Shown: piece after piece, positions 1 through 8,514 of the stretch
Layout of the letters: every line of letters starts with the position of its first letter
How positions within the stretch are numbered: the first letter of the stretch is position 1
NCBI RefSeq assembly: GCF_014651815.1
Contig: NZ_BMXP01000001.1
Location: 124,001 to 188,000, forward strand
Direction: 5' to 3'
DNA: 64,000 nucleotides
Source of the DNA: Alteromonas halophila
GTDB lineage: Bacteria; Pseudomonadota; Gammaproteobacteria; Enterobacterales; Alteromonadaceae
Translations under genes and position numbers: made by a program
The notes under the pieces: model-generated
The model's database searches: none
Told to the model about the DNA's origin: nothing
Seen by the model: only the letters and a program-made list of their open reading frames with translations

Positions 1-956
1 CGCCCGGTCAGCGGTTGACAGGCCAGAGCGTCAGTCACATCGGTTACCACATTGCTGATGAGTGAATCCACGGCATCGCCATACGGAGAATGCCAGAATG
101 CGCTAGATGTCACATCTACATTGGTAAAGCGATCAGCTTTCCAGGGCGCCTGCGTCTGATATTGCTTATTCAACAGGGTGCCGCCATTCATACCATCGAT
201 CACTTTAAGCGATAACCTGAAGTAGCGGGTAGCACGCTCCCCTTCCCAGAAACGCAGCGCTGAGCCTGCGTGACGCTCCACGCTTACATCGTCAATTTCT
301 GCCGCAATAACATACTGGGTCTTGGTTTGCCGGGCCAGGGCTGGCGCCTGTCCTGCCACGCGCGGACTACTCCATTGCGCCGTGTAGGGGGCAATATAGC
401 TGATACCAATACTTTCACTTTGCTCCTGAAAGCGCCGCTGCAGTCGGCTGACCAGCACATCCGGGAGTTGTTTAATCTGACCTTCAAGCAGATGCTGGGC
501 ATTTCGAACCGGAAAGACGGTAGTGGACAGGTTCTTTGGGTAGGCGGCGACACTGCAATGACTGGTTTTCGGGAAGATATCGGCGCGAATCGTCACCGAA
601 ACATAATCGTTATGCCAGACTTCATTCACCAGCTCCAGCTGTTCAACCTCGCCACTGCTGCTGATTTGCAGGCGATCATCGCCAAGCAGGCCGTTAGTTA
701 GTGTCTGAACACTGCGCACAGATGCACCGGCGAACAACATAGCCTGTTTGATGGCCTCCTGAGTGGCAGCCTCACGGGCTGCAGGCTTATCTCCATCAAT
801 GATCAGGGCCTGACCTTTTGCTTCGTACCAGGCGGCAGATACTTGCCCTACCGGCAACAGAAATAGCCATAAAATGGCAATACTAAGGCGGTAGCGCAGG
901 GAGCCTAGGCGTGCGACTTCGCGCAGAGTTGGTTGCAATTGTACTAACAATGACAT
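1..956 (-). CDS. flgT: Flagellar basal-body protein FlgT, C-terminus cut by window edge
   Basis: Reading the reverse strand from the ATG at 956 gives 318 codons without a stop, running off the left edge. Residues about 21-40 form a hydrophobic export signal ending near VSAAW. The next stretch, YEAKGQALIIDGDKPAAREAA, resembles the N-terminal domain of FlgT, which in Vibrio forms the H ring around the LP ring in the periplasm and helps recruit MotX/MotY. The N-terminal region before the signal is longer than usual, so the true start may lie a few codons inside, although no closer ATG is present. Divergence from flgP and proximity to flgNM-flgA match the Vibrio and Alteromonas order. The identification rests on recognition of the N-terminus and on context. 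Confidence 0.85.
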   Translation of the reverse strand, partial: MSLLVQLQPTLREVARLGSLRYRLSIAILWLFLLPVGQVSAAWYEAKGQALIIDGDKPAAREAATQEAIKQAMLFAGASVRSVQTLTNGLLGDDRLQISSSGEVEQLELVNEVWHNDYVSVTIRADIFPKTSHCSVAAYPKNLSTTVFPVRNAQHLLEGQIKQLPDVLVSRLQRRFQEQSESIGISYIAPYTAQWSSPRVAGQAPALARQTKTQYVIAAEIDDVSVERHAGSALRFWEGERATRYFRLSLKVIDGMNGGTLLNKQYQTQAPWKADRFTNVDVTSSAFWHSPYGDAVDSLISNVVTDVTDALACQPLTG

Positions 957-1076
957 GTCTTACTCACGATCCCGATGGTTTGGCTAACTATGCGCAGCAC
1001 AGTGACAAGCAACGGCGTCATTCAGTTGACGATTTTGGCACTATTGCTGTCAGGCATACGCTTTTAACAGGGCCTT

Positions 1077-1092
1077 TGCATTTTTCGTTCCT
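1077..1092 (-). promoter_or_regulatory. Possible sigma-54 promoter for flgT
   Basis: On the reverse strand GG-AACGAAAAAT-GCA keeps the GG-N10-GC spacing, but matches the rest of the TGGCACG-N4-TTGCA consensus only moderately. It points towards flgT about 120 bases away. Weak on its own; supported by the well-formed flgP element on the opposite strand and by flagellar context. Confidence 0.35.
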
Positions 1093-1115
1093 GATTGTAC
1101 AAGCCGGTGATGAAG

Positions 1116-1132
1116 TCGGCACATTGCTTGCA
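1116..1132 (+). promoter_or_regulatory. Sigma-54 (-24/-12) promoter for flgP
   Basis: TCGGCACATTGCTTGCA has GG and GC ten bases apart and differs little from TGGCACG-N4-TTGCA. A start site near 1143 would leave a leader of about 60 bases before flgP. In Vibrio cholerae flgOP is also activated by FlrC and sigma-54. Confidence 0.7.
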
Positions 1133-1206
1133 GCAGGTTTCGGGTAAAAAGTGACAGAGTTGAACCGCGCACAGTGCTGCGCCGGTTTTGAAAAAGGTAA
1201 ATTCAG

Positions 1207-1698
1207 ATGAAGACGTTAATACTATCAAATTACCGACGCGCAGCCTCTTTATGCTGTTTACTCATAGGTGCGTTCGTCCTGTCCGGGTGCAGCCAGTTTT
1301 TATCACGGCACGTTGAGTGGCAGACAGTGGAGCCAGAATCATATCCGGTGCTTAACGCTGTAGGCTACGCGCCCATCGCTTCACAACAGGGAAGCTCAGA
1401 TTCGGTTAAAACCATCATGGCCATGAAGGCATCAAAGCTGGATGCTTACCGAGAGCTTGCTGAACAGGTTTATGGTCAGCGCATTGAGGGGCAGCAGTCA
1501 CTGTCTGCAATGGTTGTGAAGGATGAGAGCCTCAAAGCGTCGGTAGAGGGCGTGATCCGCGGAGCACGAGTGATTAAAACCTATCCTGTGGGTGAGGATA
1601 CATACGCGACAGAGCTGGAGCTGGACATGCAGCGGGTTTACGATTTGTATCTGACGACCGCAAAGCCACGTCGGGTTAAAGATGTTAAATACTACTGA
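1207..1698 (+). CDS. flgP: FlgP-like outer-membrane lipoprotein (LPP20 family)
   Basis: The protein has 163 residues. A hydrophobic signal is followed by the lipobox LSGC, with Cys28 as the lipidation site, so it should be anchored in the outer membrane after processing. The rest (VLNAVGYAPIASQQ, then MKASKLDAYRELAEQVYG) is the LPP20 pattern of FlgP, a flagellar outer-membrane lipoprotein needed for motility in Vibrio and Campylobacter, where it forms basal-disk or ring structures. It lies divergently from flgT behind a sigma-54 element. The partner FlgO, adjacent in Vibrio, is not between flgT and flgP here. Confidence 0.88.
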   Translation: MKTLILSNYRRAASLCCLLIGAFVLSGCSQFLSRHVEWQTVEPESYPVLNAVGYAPIASQQGSSDSVKTIMAMKASKLDAYRELAEQVYGQRIEGQQSLSAMVVKDESLKASVEGVIRGARVIKTYPVGEDTYATELELDMQRVYDLYLTTAKPRRVKDVKYY

Positions 1699-1721
1699 GG
1701 CGAATGATTTGAGAAGGTGCG

Positions 1722-2150
1722 TTAAGCGCTGACACCCGGGCCAAGGTTAGAGCCTTTGGGTTTGCCGCTTTTATCGTAGGTTAATGATTCTTTAGCGCGA
1801 ACTTCAAGCATCAGGTTACGTAAGTGGGACAGGCGTAACTGCCCTTGTTCAACGGCCTTTTGATTGATTTCAGTACGGTATTTACAATCCTCAAGGAGGC
1901 TTTGTGCCTGGTCAAGCAACGCCTGGGTGTCTTCGTCAATGGCGTTATTTTCCGACGCGTCAGTATAGGCTTTCTGTATCGAAACATCGAGGCTCTGAAT
2001 ATTTTCAAGCACCTCGGATTTGCTCTCCAGCAGAGCCATGAGCGCCTCGGCGTCGCGACTGCTGATATGGTGCAACTCAGCCTCCAGCAGACTGACAAGT
2101 GATTTCAGGTGATCAATTTGCTGACTTAGCAGCGACTGGAGTGACTGCAT
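1722..2150 (-). CDS. flgN: Flagellar export chaperone FlgN
   Basis: 142 residues, mostly helical and heptad-like (LQSLLSQQIDHLKSLVSLLEAE), the usual size and character of FlgN, a cytosolic chaperone that holds the hook-filament junction proteins FlgK and FlgL for type III export. It starts 11 bases after the end of flgM on the same strand, so the two are very likely cotranscribed. The position next to flgM and flgA matches the standard flgA-flgM-flgN order. Sequence conservation in this family is low, so the call depends heavily on context. Confidence 0.85.
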   Translation of the reverse strand: MQSLQSLLSQQIDHLKSLVSLLEAELHHISSRDAEALMALLESKSEVLENIQSLDVSIQKAYTDASENNAIDEDTQALLDQAQSLLEDCKYRTEINQKAVEQGQLRLSHLRNLMLEVRAKESLTYDKSGKPKGSNLGPGVSA

Positions 2151-2161
2151 CTATTGTTTAC

Positions 2162-2494
2162 CTAGGATTTGCCAAAGATCTCGGATTCCATCTTGGCAAT
2201 TTTATTTGCCAGCGATTCCGGATTAACACGGTATTCACCGCTTTCAATGGCTTTCTTTAATTTATCGACCTTTTCCTGGTTAACCGGTGCTTCTGCACTG
2301 CGCTTTTGAACCTGACTTAACTGCTGAGCCGACTGTGTCAGTGAAACACTGTCCTGACGCGGTGCACTACCAACGGCAGATTTAGCCACAGTTTGCTGTT
2401 GTGCAGCCTGATTCTGGTTTTGCTGGTTAACCTTTGCATTGTCCAACGGCGCCTTATTAGATACGCCATTGTTATTAACGTTGTTAATTGCCAT
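2162..2494 (-). CDS. flgM: Anti-sigma-28 factor FlgM
   Basis: 110 residues beginning MAINNVNNNGVSNKAPLDNAKV, with a disordered Gln/Asn-rich N-terminal half and a C-terminal half with VDKLKKAIESGEYRVNPESLA and KIAKME, the FlgM sigma-28-binding region. FlgM binds FliA and blocks class-late transcription until it is exported through the finished hook-basal body. A consensus sigma-28 promoter sits 37 bases upstream, so FlgM is placed in a feedback loop with FliA. flgN follows closely on the same strand. The cognate fliA is at 62116. Confidence 0.95.
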   Translation of the reverse strand: MAINNVNNNGVSNKAPLDNAKVNQQNQNQAAQQQTVAKSAVGSAPRQDSVSLTQSAQQLSQVQKRSAEAPVNQEKVDKLKKAIESGEYRVNPESLANKIAKMESEIFGKS

Positions 2495-2530
2495 ATAAAA
2501 AACCCACTACCTTTCTCATCCTCGGTTATG

Positions 2531-2557
2531 TTATCGGCTCCAAATACCAATACTTTA
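2531..2557 (-). promoter_or_regulatory. Sigma-28 (FliA) promoter of flgMN
   Basis: On the reverse strand TAAA, 15 bases, then GCCGATAA: an exact match to the sigma-28 -35/-10 core and spacing. It lies just upstream of flgM. It is the best-matching sigma-28 site in the window and a useful reference for the flagellin promoters. Confidence 0.85.
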
Positions 2558-2644
2558 GCGGTTTTTGAAGAAAAAACGTCACTACTGTCAGCCGTTTTTC
2601 CTGTTTACTCCGAGCATGCGAAACTACCTACGTAAAACAAAGGC

Positions 2645-3388
2645 TTAAAGGTTTACAACAACCGTTTGAGCACTCGCTACTTCGGCAATAACTGACTTTT
2701 TCGAGCTGGCATTCACCACCTCAATGGTGTCACCTACAACACCATCCTGCTGCGCAATGCCTGATGTTTTCACCTGCATGCCAGCAGTTCTGGCGGTAAT
2801 TGTAATACGATCACCTTTACAAACAAAGCATAGCATATTTGCCTGTACCGGGCTGCCTTCACGCACCCGGCGTTTCATACGGGCACCAATTAACTGTTCC
2901 ATGCCAGAGTAAGCAGTATGACGTAACCGCTTCACATCAATATCGGCCAATTGCAAATTTTCTGCAGATAAAACCGTTCCCGGACTTATCATTCCTGCGG
3001 TCACCACAATTTGCCGCGTTCTCGATACCTGCGCACTGGAAAATAAATACCAGTCATTGTTTCGGCAGCTGACACGCACCGAAATGTAAGACTGAGCCAG
3101 TGCATCATCATCGGCATGGTATGTGAAACCTTCGGCGCATTCGGGGATAGCTATCCGGCTATCGATACCGACAACCTCGACCTGCACGTTGGTATCCGCT
3201 TGCGACCCCGCCAAAGCGTCCAGCAAATAACGTTCGACCCCCTGCTCAATGGTGGTATGACGCTGCGTTGCCTGAACAGGCAGCACCATCATTGCACACA
3301 GGATGAAAAGTATCAGGCAAAGTACAGATTTCATGTTGGTATACTTTAGGTTATCCATAGTCACATTTTCGTGTTCAGTTGATGTCAT
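2645..3388 (-). CDS. flgA: P-ring assembly chaperone FlgA
   Basis: 247 codons from the first ATG. A signal peptide (MKSVLCLILFILCAMMVLP) begins only at residue 19, so the true start is probably Met11 or Met19 (3358 or 3334); none of the three has a strong ribosome site. The mature part carries the SAF-type C-terminal domain (ITARTAGMQVKTSGIAQQDG, then GDTIEVVNASSKK) of FlgA, a periplasmic chaperone for FlgI in P-ring assembly. It is divergent from cheV and upstream of flgMN, as in Vibrio. Confidence 0.93.
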   Translation of the reverse strand: MTSTEHENVTMDNLKYTNMKSVLCLILFILCAMMVLPVQATQRHTTIEQGVERYLLDALAGSQADTNVQVEVVGIDSRIAIPECAEGFTYHADDDALAQSYISVRVSCRNNDWYLFSSAQVSRTRQIVVTAGMISPGTVLSAENLQLADIDVKRLRHTAYSGMEQLIGARMKRRVREGSPVQANMLCFVCKGDRITITARTAGMQVKTSGIAQQDGVVGDTIEVVNASSKKSVIAEVASAQTVVVNL

Positions 3389-3531
3389 TTTGTCTATGAT
3401 TAATAAACGTCTTTAAACCACCCATTTTCGCTGCGCCAACCCGGCAGATTGCCCGGCAAATGAAATACAAACGTCATTTTTCTGGCGTTTTACAGCGTAC
3501 AGATTGGTGTTATGGTTTTATTAAATGGGTA

Positions 3532-3548
3532 CGCAATGTTCATGCCCA
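3532..3548 (-). promoter_or_regulatory. Probable sigma-54 promoter of flgA
   Basis: Reverse-strand GGGCATGAACATTGC has GG-N10-GC spacing and a TTGC -12 element. It would start transcription near 3521, giving a leader of 130 bases or more before flgA. Plausible but the leader is long. Confidence 0.5.
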
Positions 3549-3568
3549 GTATTTTGCAGAGGTGACGC

Positions 3569-4498
3569 ATGTCCGGAATTCTAGACTCAGTTAATCAGCG
3601 TACACAGTTGGTTGGACAGAACCGTCTTGAACTTTTACTGTTCCGATTAAACGGTCGGCAGCGATTTGGCATTAACGTATTTAAAGTCAGAGAGGTGCTG
3701 CAATGTCCTAAACTGACATCGATACCGAAGCTCAACTCTCTGGTGCGCGGTGTGGCGCACATTCGCGGTCAGACCATTTCAGTTATTGATTTAAGTATGG
3801 CGACTGGCGGCAAACGCATCGAGGATCTCAGCAGTGCCTTTATTGTGATTGCTGAATATAACCGGTCTGTGCAGGGGTTTCTGGTGGGCTCAGTCGAGCG
3901 CATCATCAATACCAACTGGGACGCAATCATGCCCCCGCCACAAGGTACCGGTCGTGCCAGTTATCTGACAGCCGTTACCGAAGTCGAAAATGAACTGATT
4001 GAAATTCTGGACGTAGAAAAAATCCTGAACGAAATTTCGCCGTTGAATGCTGAAGTGAGTGAAGGCGTGGCTGCGGGCCTGACGACCGACGGGCATGAAG
4101 ACAAAATTATCTTTATCGCTGACGACTCGTCGGTTGCACGCAGTCAGGTGAAAAAAGCACTTACTTCGCTGGGCCTGGAAATCGAGGTGGCAAAAAACGG
4201 GCTGGAAGCCCTCAAACGGCTGAAACAAATTGCTGAAGAATATGGTGATGTAACTAACAGAGTGGGCGTGCTGGTGTCTGATATAGAGATGCCGGAAATG
4301 GACGGTTACACACTGACAGCAGAGATAAAAAATACACCCGAGCTGCAGAAACTGCATGTTGTGCTGCATACCTCCTTAAGCGGGGTCTTTAATCAGGCAA
4401 TGGTTCAGAAGGTTGGCGCTGATGATTTTATTGCCAAGTTCCATCCGGACGAGCTGGCAACGGCGGTACAAAAATGGCTGCAGACTGAATGCGAGTAA
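3569..4498 (+). CDS. cheV: Chemotaxis coupling protein CheV
   Basis: 309 residues with two domains. Residues about 20-155 are CheW-like (FRLNGRQRFGINVFKVREV, then VRGVAHIRGQTISVIDL), which couples receptors to CheA. Residues about 178-305 are a response-regulator receiver with acidic pair Asp185/Asp186, phospho-acceptor Asp238 in VSDIEMPEMDG, and conserved Lys290. Phosphorylation of CheV is thought to tune receptor-kinase coupling during adaptation. A good ribosome site (AGAGGTG) precedes the ATG. cheR follows after 15 bases, so they form a small operon between flgA and flgB, as in Vibrio. Confidence 0.96.
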   Translation: MSGILDSVNQRTQLVGQNRLELLLFRLNGRQRFGINVFKVREVLQCPKLTSIPKLNSLVRGVAHIRGQTISVIDLSMATGGKRIEDLSSAFIVIAEYNRSVQGFLVGSVERIINTNWDAIMPPPQGTGRASYLTAVTEVENELIEILDVEKILNEISPLNAEVSEGVAAGLTTDGHEDKIIFIADDSSVARSQVKKALTSLGLEIEVAKNGLEALKRLKQIAEEYGDVTNRVGVLVSDIEMPEMDGYTLTAEIKNTPELQKLHVVLHTSLSGVFNQAMVQKVGADDFIAKFHPDELATAVQKWLQTECE

Positions 4499-4513
4499 CG
4501 GAGCCTTTCAGGG

Positions 4514-5347
4514 TTGAAAAATAAAGAAGTATCACAGGACTGCTACCGGTCTTTCGGCCAGTTCCTCGAAAAACAATGTGGTATCGTCCTTGGGGACAAT
4601 AAACAGTACCTGGTGCGCAGCCGGCTGTCTGCATTGTTGTACGAATTTGACTACGACAACCTGGACGACTTAATTCGCGCTGCTACCAGCGGTCGTGAGA
4701 GAGTACTGTTACAACGCGTGATTGACGCCATGACCACCAATGAAACACTGTGGTTCAGGGATAATTACCCGTTCAACTTACTGGTGAAAGATATCCTGCC
4801 TGCGCTTGCCAGCAAACAGCAGCGGATTAGAATCTGGAGCGCTGCCTGTTCTTCCGGACAGGAGCCGTATTCAATTGCCATGTCAGTGCTGGAATACAAA
4901 CGTCAGAATCCTGGCGCGTTTCGAAGCGGCATAGAAATCGTTGCGACAGACTTATCCTCAACCATGCTGAAAAAGTGCGAAGAGGGTGTTTATGATGAAC
5001 TTTCGCTGGCCAGAGGATTGTCACCGCAACGACGCGATACCTACTTTCAACCTCACGCCAGTGGTTTGCTGCAGGTTAAGCCGGACGTCAGACGGATGGT
5101 GTCGTTTAAAAGCCTGAACCTGCTACATACCTACGCCGGGCTTGGCCGGTTCGACGTGGTGTTTTGCCGTAATGTGCTAATCTACTTCTCTGGCGCCGTC
5201 AAACAAAAGATACTGCAACAAATTGCCGCTTCACTGCAGTCAAACGGCATACTTTTCCTCGGTGCATCAGAATCCATCAGCAGTGCCGGTGAGCTGTTCT
5301 CGATGATTAAATGCCATCCCGGCCTTTATTATCAACGTAAAACCTGA
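4514..5347 (+). CDS. cheR: Chemoreceptor methyltransferase CheR (TTG start)
   Basis: 277 residues from a TTG start preceded by AACGGAG. The N-terminal helical domain covers about 1-85, and the SAM-binding domain has RIWSAACSSGQEPYSIAM, EIVATDLSSTML and FDVVFCRNVLIYF, the CheR signatures. It methylates glutamates on chemoreceptors in the adaptation pathway with SAM as donor. No ATG lies near the N-terminus and alignment of MKNKEVSQDCYRSFGQFLEK with known CheR supports the TTG. It is cotranscribed with cheV. Confidence 0.96.
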   Translation: MKNKEVSQDCYRSFGQFLEKQCGIVLGDNKQYLVRSRLSALLYEFDYDNLDDLIRAATSGRERVLLQRVIDAMTTNETLWFRDNYPFNLLVKDILPALASKQQRIRIWSAACSSGQEPYSIAMSVLEYKRQNPGAFRSGIEIVATDLSSTMLKKCEEGVYDELSLARGLSPQRRDTYFQPHASGLLQVKPDVRRMVSFKSLNLLHTYAGLGRFDVVFCRNVLIYFSGAVKQKILQQIAASLQSNGILFLGASESISSAGELFSMIKCHPGLYYQRKT

Positions 5348-5370
5348 GCTCTAGCCCTTCAATATAATTA

Positions 5371-5387
5371 TTGGCACTCCATTTGCA
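5371..5387 (+). promoter_or_regulatory. Sigma-54 promoter of the flgBCDE operon
   Basis: TTGGCACTCCATTTGCA matches YTGGCAC-N5-TTGCA with exact GG-N10-GC spacing. It is 31 bases upstream of the flgB start, between cheR and flgB. Confidence 0.88.
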
Positions 5388-5417
5388 CGTGTCCTGTGAA
5401 ATGTAGGAGAGTGCGCT

Positions 5418-5828
5418 ATGGCTATTAATCTTGACAAACTGACCGCTTTTCATCACAACGCAGTGAATATCCGCACCGAGCGGATGGAAGTGATCGCCGG
5501 GAATCTGGCCAATGCCAATACACCTGGTTACAAAGCCCGTGATATCGATTTTAACGCAGCAATGAAATCTGCTCAGGCTAAGCAGTCCAGTGGCCATGAA
5601 CTGGTGCGTACCAACGACAAGCATATGCAGGGGCGCTCAATTTCCGCCCACGAATTGCAATACCGAATTCCCAGCCAGCCGGATACCGGAGATGGTAACA
5701 CTGTCGAAGTGCAGCAGGAACGGAATAAGTTTCTTGATAACGGCATGCGGTACCAGGCCAGTATTGAGTTCTTAAATGGAAAAGTAAAAGGCATGAAGAA
5801 GGCAATCAGTGGTGGAGGACAAGCCTAA
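5418..5828 (+). CDS. flgB: Proximal rod protein FlgB
   Basis: 136 residues, normal for FlgB. The N-terminal rod motif NLANANTPGYKARDIDF lies at about residues 29-45, and both ends form the coiled regions shared by axial proteins. FlgB builds the proximal rod in the periplasm after export. The ATG has the ribosome site AGGAGAG. The stop overlaps the flgC start by one base (TAATG), which suggests translational coupling. First gene of the sigma-54-driven flgBCDE unit. Confidence 0.97.
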   Translation: MAINLDKLTAFHHNAVNIRTERMEVIAGNLANANTPGYKARDIDFNAAMKSAQAKQSSGHELVRTNDKHMQGRSISAHELQYRIPSQPDTGDGNTVEVQQERNKFLDNGMRYQASIEFLNGKVKGMKKAISGGGQA

Positions 5829-6250
5829 TGAGTTTATTTAACGTGATGTCGATATCCAGTACCGGCATGGAGGCGGAAAGTGTTCGTCTGAATACCACTG
5901 CCAGTAACATAGCCAATGCCAACAGTGTCAGCAGCAGCTACAACGAAACCTACCGCGCCCGTCAACCGGTGTTTGCTGCAGAATTACAGCGCGCTACAGA
6001 GGATCAGGGAAAAGGTGTCGGTGTGCATGTAAAAGGCATTGTCGAGAGTGATGCTCCCCTGCAGGTGGAATACTCACCCAATAACCCTTTGGCTGACGAA
6101 AATGGCTATATCTATAAGCCTAATGTGAACGTGGTTGAGGAGATGGCCAACATGTTATCAGCCTCAAAGTCTTATGAAACCAATGTGCAGGTTGCGGATA
6201 CAACGAAACGAATTTTTCGTCGCGTACTGCAATTAGGTAGCGGGCAATAA
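5828..6250 (+). CDS. flgC: Proximal rod protein FlgC
   Basis: 140 residues. The start (MSLFNVMSISSTGMEAESVR) and the motif NTTASNIANANSVS are typical of FlgC, and the C-terminus VVEEMANMLSASKSYETNVQ is the conserved rod-protein tail. It stacks with FlgB and FlgF in the proximal rod. Overlaps the flgB stop by one base. Confidence 0.97.
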   Translation: MSLFNVMSISSTGMEAESVRLNTTASNIANANSVSSSYNETYRARQPVFAAELQRATEDQGKGVGVHVKGIVESDAPLQVEYSPNNPLADENGYIYKPNVNVVEEMANMLSASKSYETNVQVADTTKRIFRRVLQLGSGQ

Positions 6251-6280
6251 TTTGCCGTCGTCGATACAGAGGAACTGACC

Positions 6281-6973
6281 GTGAATACTATCGATAACCA
6301 AGGGATCAAAAGTAAAGATGATCTCTACTGGCAGGAAGAAAAGGTCAAGGTCGCTGACGGCTCAGAACAAAAGCTGTCACAGGAAGATTTTTTCTCCATG
6401 CTGACCGAGCAACTGTCTAATCAGGATCCGACCAAACCGGTGGACAATGATCAGATGGTTGCGCAAATGACATCCTTCACGATGGCGGATGGCATCTCAT
6501 CGCTGAATGAAAAGTTCGATAACTTTGCCACGTCAATGACGTCGAATCAGGCTCTACAGGCCTCCAGCCTGATCGGCCAGGATGTACTGGTGCAGGGCAA
6601 CGTTGGCGTGATGAGCGCGCCTGGTGAAGGCATTTCCGGCGTGGTTGTTAACGAAGAAACTGTACAGAACATGGAAATTACCATCCAGAACCAGTACGGC
6701 GAAGTTGTCAAAACTATTGATGCCGGTACCCAGACCGCGGGCAATATTCAGTTTGCCTGGGATGGCACGGATCAGCGCGGCAATGTTATGCCGCCGGGGC
6801 AGTATGTGGTCTCTGCCACGGGTGAAGTAGGCGGTGAGGGAGTGCAAATCTCTACCGCCATGAATCGTCATGTCGGCAGTGTCAGTCTGGCGGGCGCTAA
6901 TCAGGGCGTAATTTTGAATTTGGACGGTGACGTAAGTATTAACCTTGAAGACGTCATCCAAATCGGTAGTTAG
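6281..6973 (+). CDS. flgD: Hook cap / assembly protein FlgD (GTG start)
   Basis: 230 residues starting at GTG with ribosome site AGAGGAAC. The N-terminal signature LSQEDFFSMLTEQLSNQDPT and the later FAWDGTDQRGNVMPPGQY (Tudor/Fn3-like FlgD region) identify the hook-capping scaffold, which sits at the growing tip and directs FlgE polymerisation. Length is normal. It lies 15 bases upstream of flgE in the same operon. Confidence 0.97.
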   Translation: MNTIDNQGIKSKDDLYWQEEKVKVADGSEQKLSQEDFFSMLTEQLSNQDPTKPVDNDQMVAQMTSFTMADGISSLNEKFDNFATSMTSNQALQASSLIGQDVLVQGNVGVMSAPGEGISGVVVNEETVQNMEITIQNQYGEVVKTIDAGTQTAGNIQFAWDGTDQRGNVMPPGQYVVSATGEVGGEGVQISTAMNRHVGSVSLAGANQGVILNLDGDVSINLEDVIQIGS

Positions 6974-6988
6974 CAGGAGAAGTGAACT

Positions 6989-8377
6989 ATGTCTTTTAAT
7001 ATCGCATTAAGTGGTGTGTCCGCAGCACAAAAAGATTTGGATGTCACCGCCAATAACATTGCCAACGTGAACACGGTTGGCTTTAAAGAATCACGGGCTG
7101 AGTTTGGTGACGTGTACGCGGCCTCGTTGCTGGCGGGCGGCAAAACCAAGGTTGGTGACGGCGTACTGACCCAGGATGTGGCTCAGCAATTCTCGCAGGG
7201 CAGCCTGCAGTTCACCAATACCGCGCTGGATTTGGCGATCACCGGGAATGGCTTTTTTGCCACCGTACCGGAAATCACTTCGCGGGACTTTTCGTTTACC
7301 CGTGCCGGACAGTTTAAGCTTGATGACAATAATTTTGTGGTTAACAGCAACGGTGACAACCTGCTGGGCTTTCCGGTGAATGCTGATGGCACCAGTGCGT
7401 CGGTTGCATTGAGTACTACCGAGCCTGTGCGGATCCCGGATTCTTCCGGTTCGCCACAGCAAACCTCGGAAGTGGACATCCGCATGAACCTGCCAGCAGG
7501 TGACCAGGCACTGGATCCGGCACAGTTTGACCCCGACGATCCGCTAACCTACAACGATTCTACGTCGGTAACGGTGTATGACTCGCTCGGCGACAGCCAT
7601 GTCATGACGTATTATTTTATCAAAGATAATGACCCTGCCGTAGATAACGAGTGGTATGTGGCGACAGCCGTGGATGATCAACTGGTCGATATGACCAACG
7701 CCGATGGGTCAGATTCCGATCCGACGACCGCGACGCACGCAATTGGCAATGCTGCGGCGGGCAGCGAAGTCAGTGCTGCAAAACTGCAATTCAGTGAAGG
7801 TGGCGACTTTATTGGTATTGAATCTGCTGACGGTAATACCGCGCTGGATTTTAAAATTCAGACAGAGGCACTGGGACCGGGGATCCTGTCTAATGGGTCG
7901 GATGATGCGCAGCAAATCACCATTGACTTTAACCTGACACCTGGCTCGGCAACACCCAATGAGCCCACCCAGTTTGCATCGGGTTTTGAAGTGACGTCAC
8001 TGGAGCAGGATGGTTTGCCGGTAGGGCGGCTTACCGGTATTGATATCGGTGCTGACGGTCTGGTGCGTGCGACTTTTTCTAATGGTACCTCTGAGCCAAT
8101 TGTGCGTGTAGCACTGGTCCGGTTCGCCAATGAACAGGGCCTGACGCAGCAAAACTCGACGCAGTGGCAGGAGAGTATAGAGTCAGGTGAAGCGCTGGCT
8201 GGTGAAGCGACAACCGGTACCTTTGGCGAGATTAATTCCTCGGCACTGGAGCAGGCGAACGTGAACCTGACCACCGAGCTGATTGATATGATCATTGCTC
8301 AGCGAAACTTCCAGGCCAACTCGCGGGCACTGGAAGTCAATAACCAGCTTAACCAGACTATTCTTAATATCCGATAG
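6989..8377 (+). CDS. flgE: Flagellar hook protein FlgE
   Basis: 462 residues. The N-terminal motif NNIANVNTVGFKESRAEF and the C-terminal ELIDMIIAQRNFQANSRALE are the shared axial-protein ends; the middle holds the FlgE D1/D2 region (VTVYDSLGDSHVMTYYF). It forms the hook, the universal joint between rod and filament. It is last in the flgBCDE unit and is followed at once by a strong terminator, so hook genes and the later rod genes can be expressed separately. Confidence 0.97.
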   Translation: MSFNIALSGVSAAQKDLDVTANNIANVNTVGFKESRAEFGDVYAASLLAGGKTKVGDGVLTQDVAQQFSQGSLQFTNTALDLAITGNGFFATVPEITSRDFSFTRAGQFKLDDNNFVVNSNGDNLLGFPVNADGTSASVALSTTEPVRIPDSSGSPQQTSEVDIRMNLPAGDQALDPAQFDPDDPLTYNDSTSVTVYDSLGDSHVMTYYFIKDNDPAVDNEWYVATAVDDQLVDMTNADGSDSDPTTATHAIGNAAAGSEVSAAKLQFSEGGDFIGIESADGNTALDFKIQTEALGPGILSNGSDDAQQITIDFNLTPGSATPNEPTQFASGFEVTSLEQDGLPVGRLTGIDIGADGLVRATFSNGTSEPIVRVALVRFANEQGLTQQNSTQWQESIESGEALAGEATTGTFGEINSSALEQANVNLTTELIDMIIAQRNFQANSRALEVNNQLNQTILNIR

Positions 8378-8395
8378 TGTCTTAATACTGTGGAA

Positions 8396-8420
8396 GGCCG
8401 CGATACACGCGGCCTTTTTT
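8396..8420 (+). terminator. Rho-independent terminator after flgE
   Basis: GGCCGCG-ATACA-CGCGGCC, a perfect seven-pair stem, followed by six T. It ends the flgBCDE transcript just before the flgF promoter. Confidence 0.9.
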
Positions 8421-8456
8421 ATGCCTGCCCGTTTGCTTTTCCCAAAAAGTTATCTT

Positions 8457-8473
8457 TTGGCACTGGTATTGCA
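8457..8473 (+). promoter_or_regulatory. Sigma-54 promoter of the flgFGHIJ(KL) operon
   Basis: TTGGCACTGGTATTGCA: exact GG-N10-GC spacing and near-consensus -24 and -12 elements, 41 bases before the flgF start. Confidence 0.88.
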
Positions 8474-8514
8474 AGTATTGATGGTAATTCATTCACTATC
8501 GTCAAAAGACAGTC

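Noticed and set aside
981..997. TTGGCTAACTATGCGCA as a second sigma-54 site for flgP
   Set aside because: GG-N10-GC spacing holds but -12 and -24 surroundings match poorly and the site is over 200 bases from flgP; the element at 1116 is far better.
911..1147. 78-codon forward frame between flgT and flgP
   Set aside because: Overlaps the flgT start antisense, spans the flgP promoter and has no ribosome site or motif.
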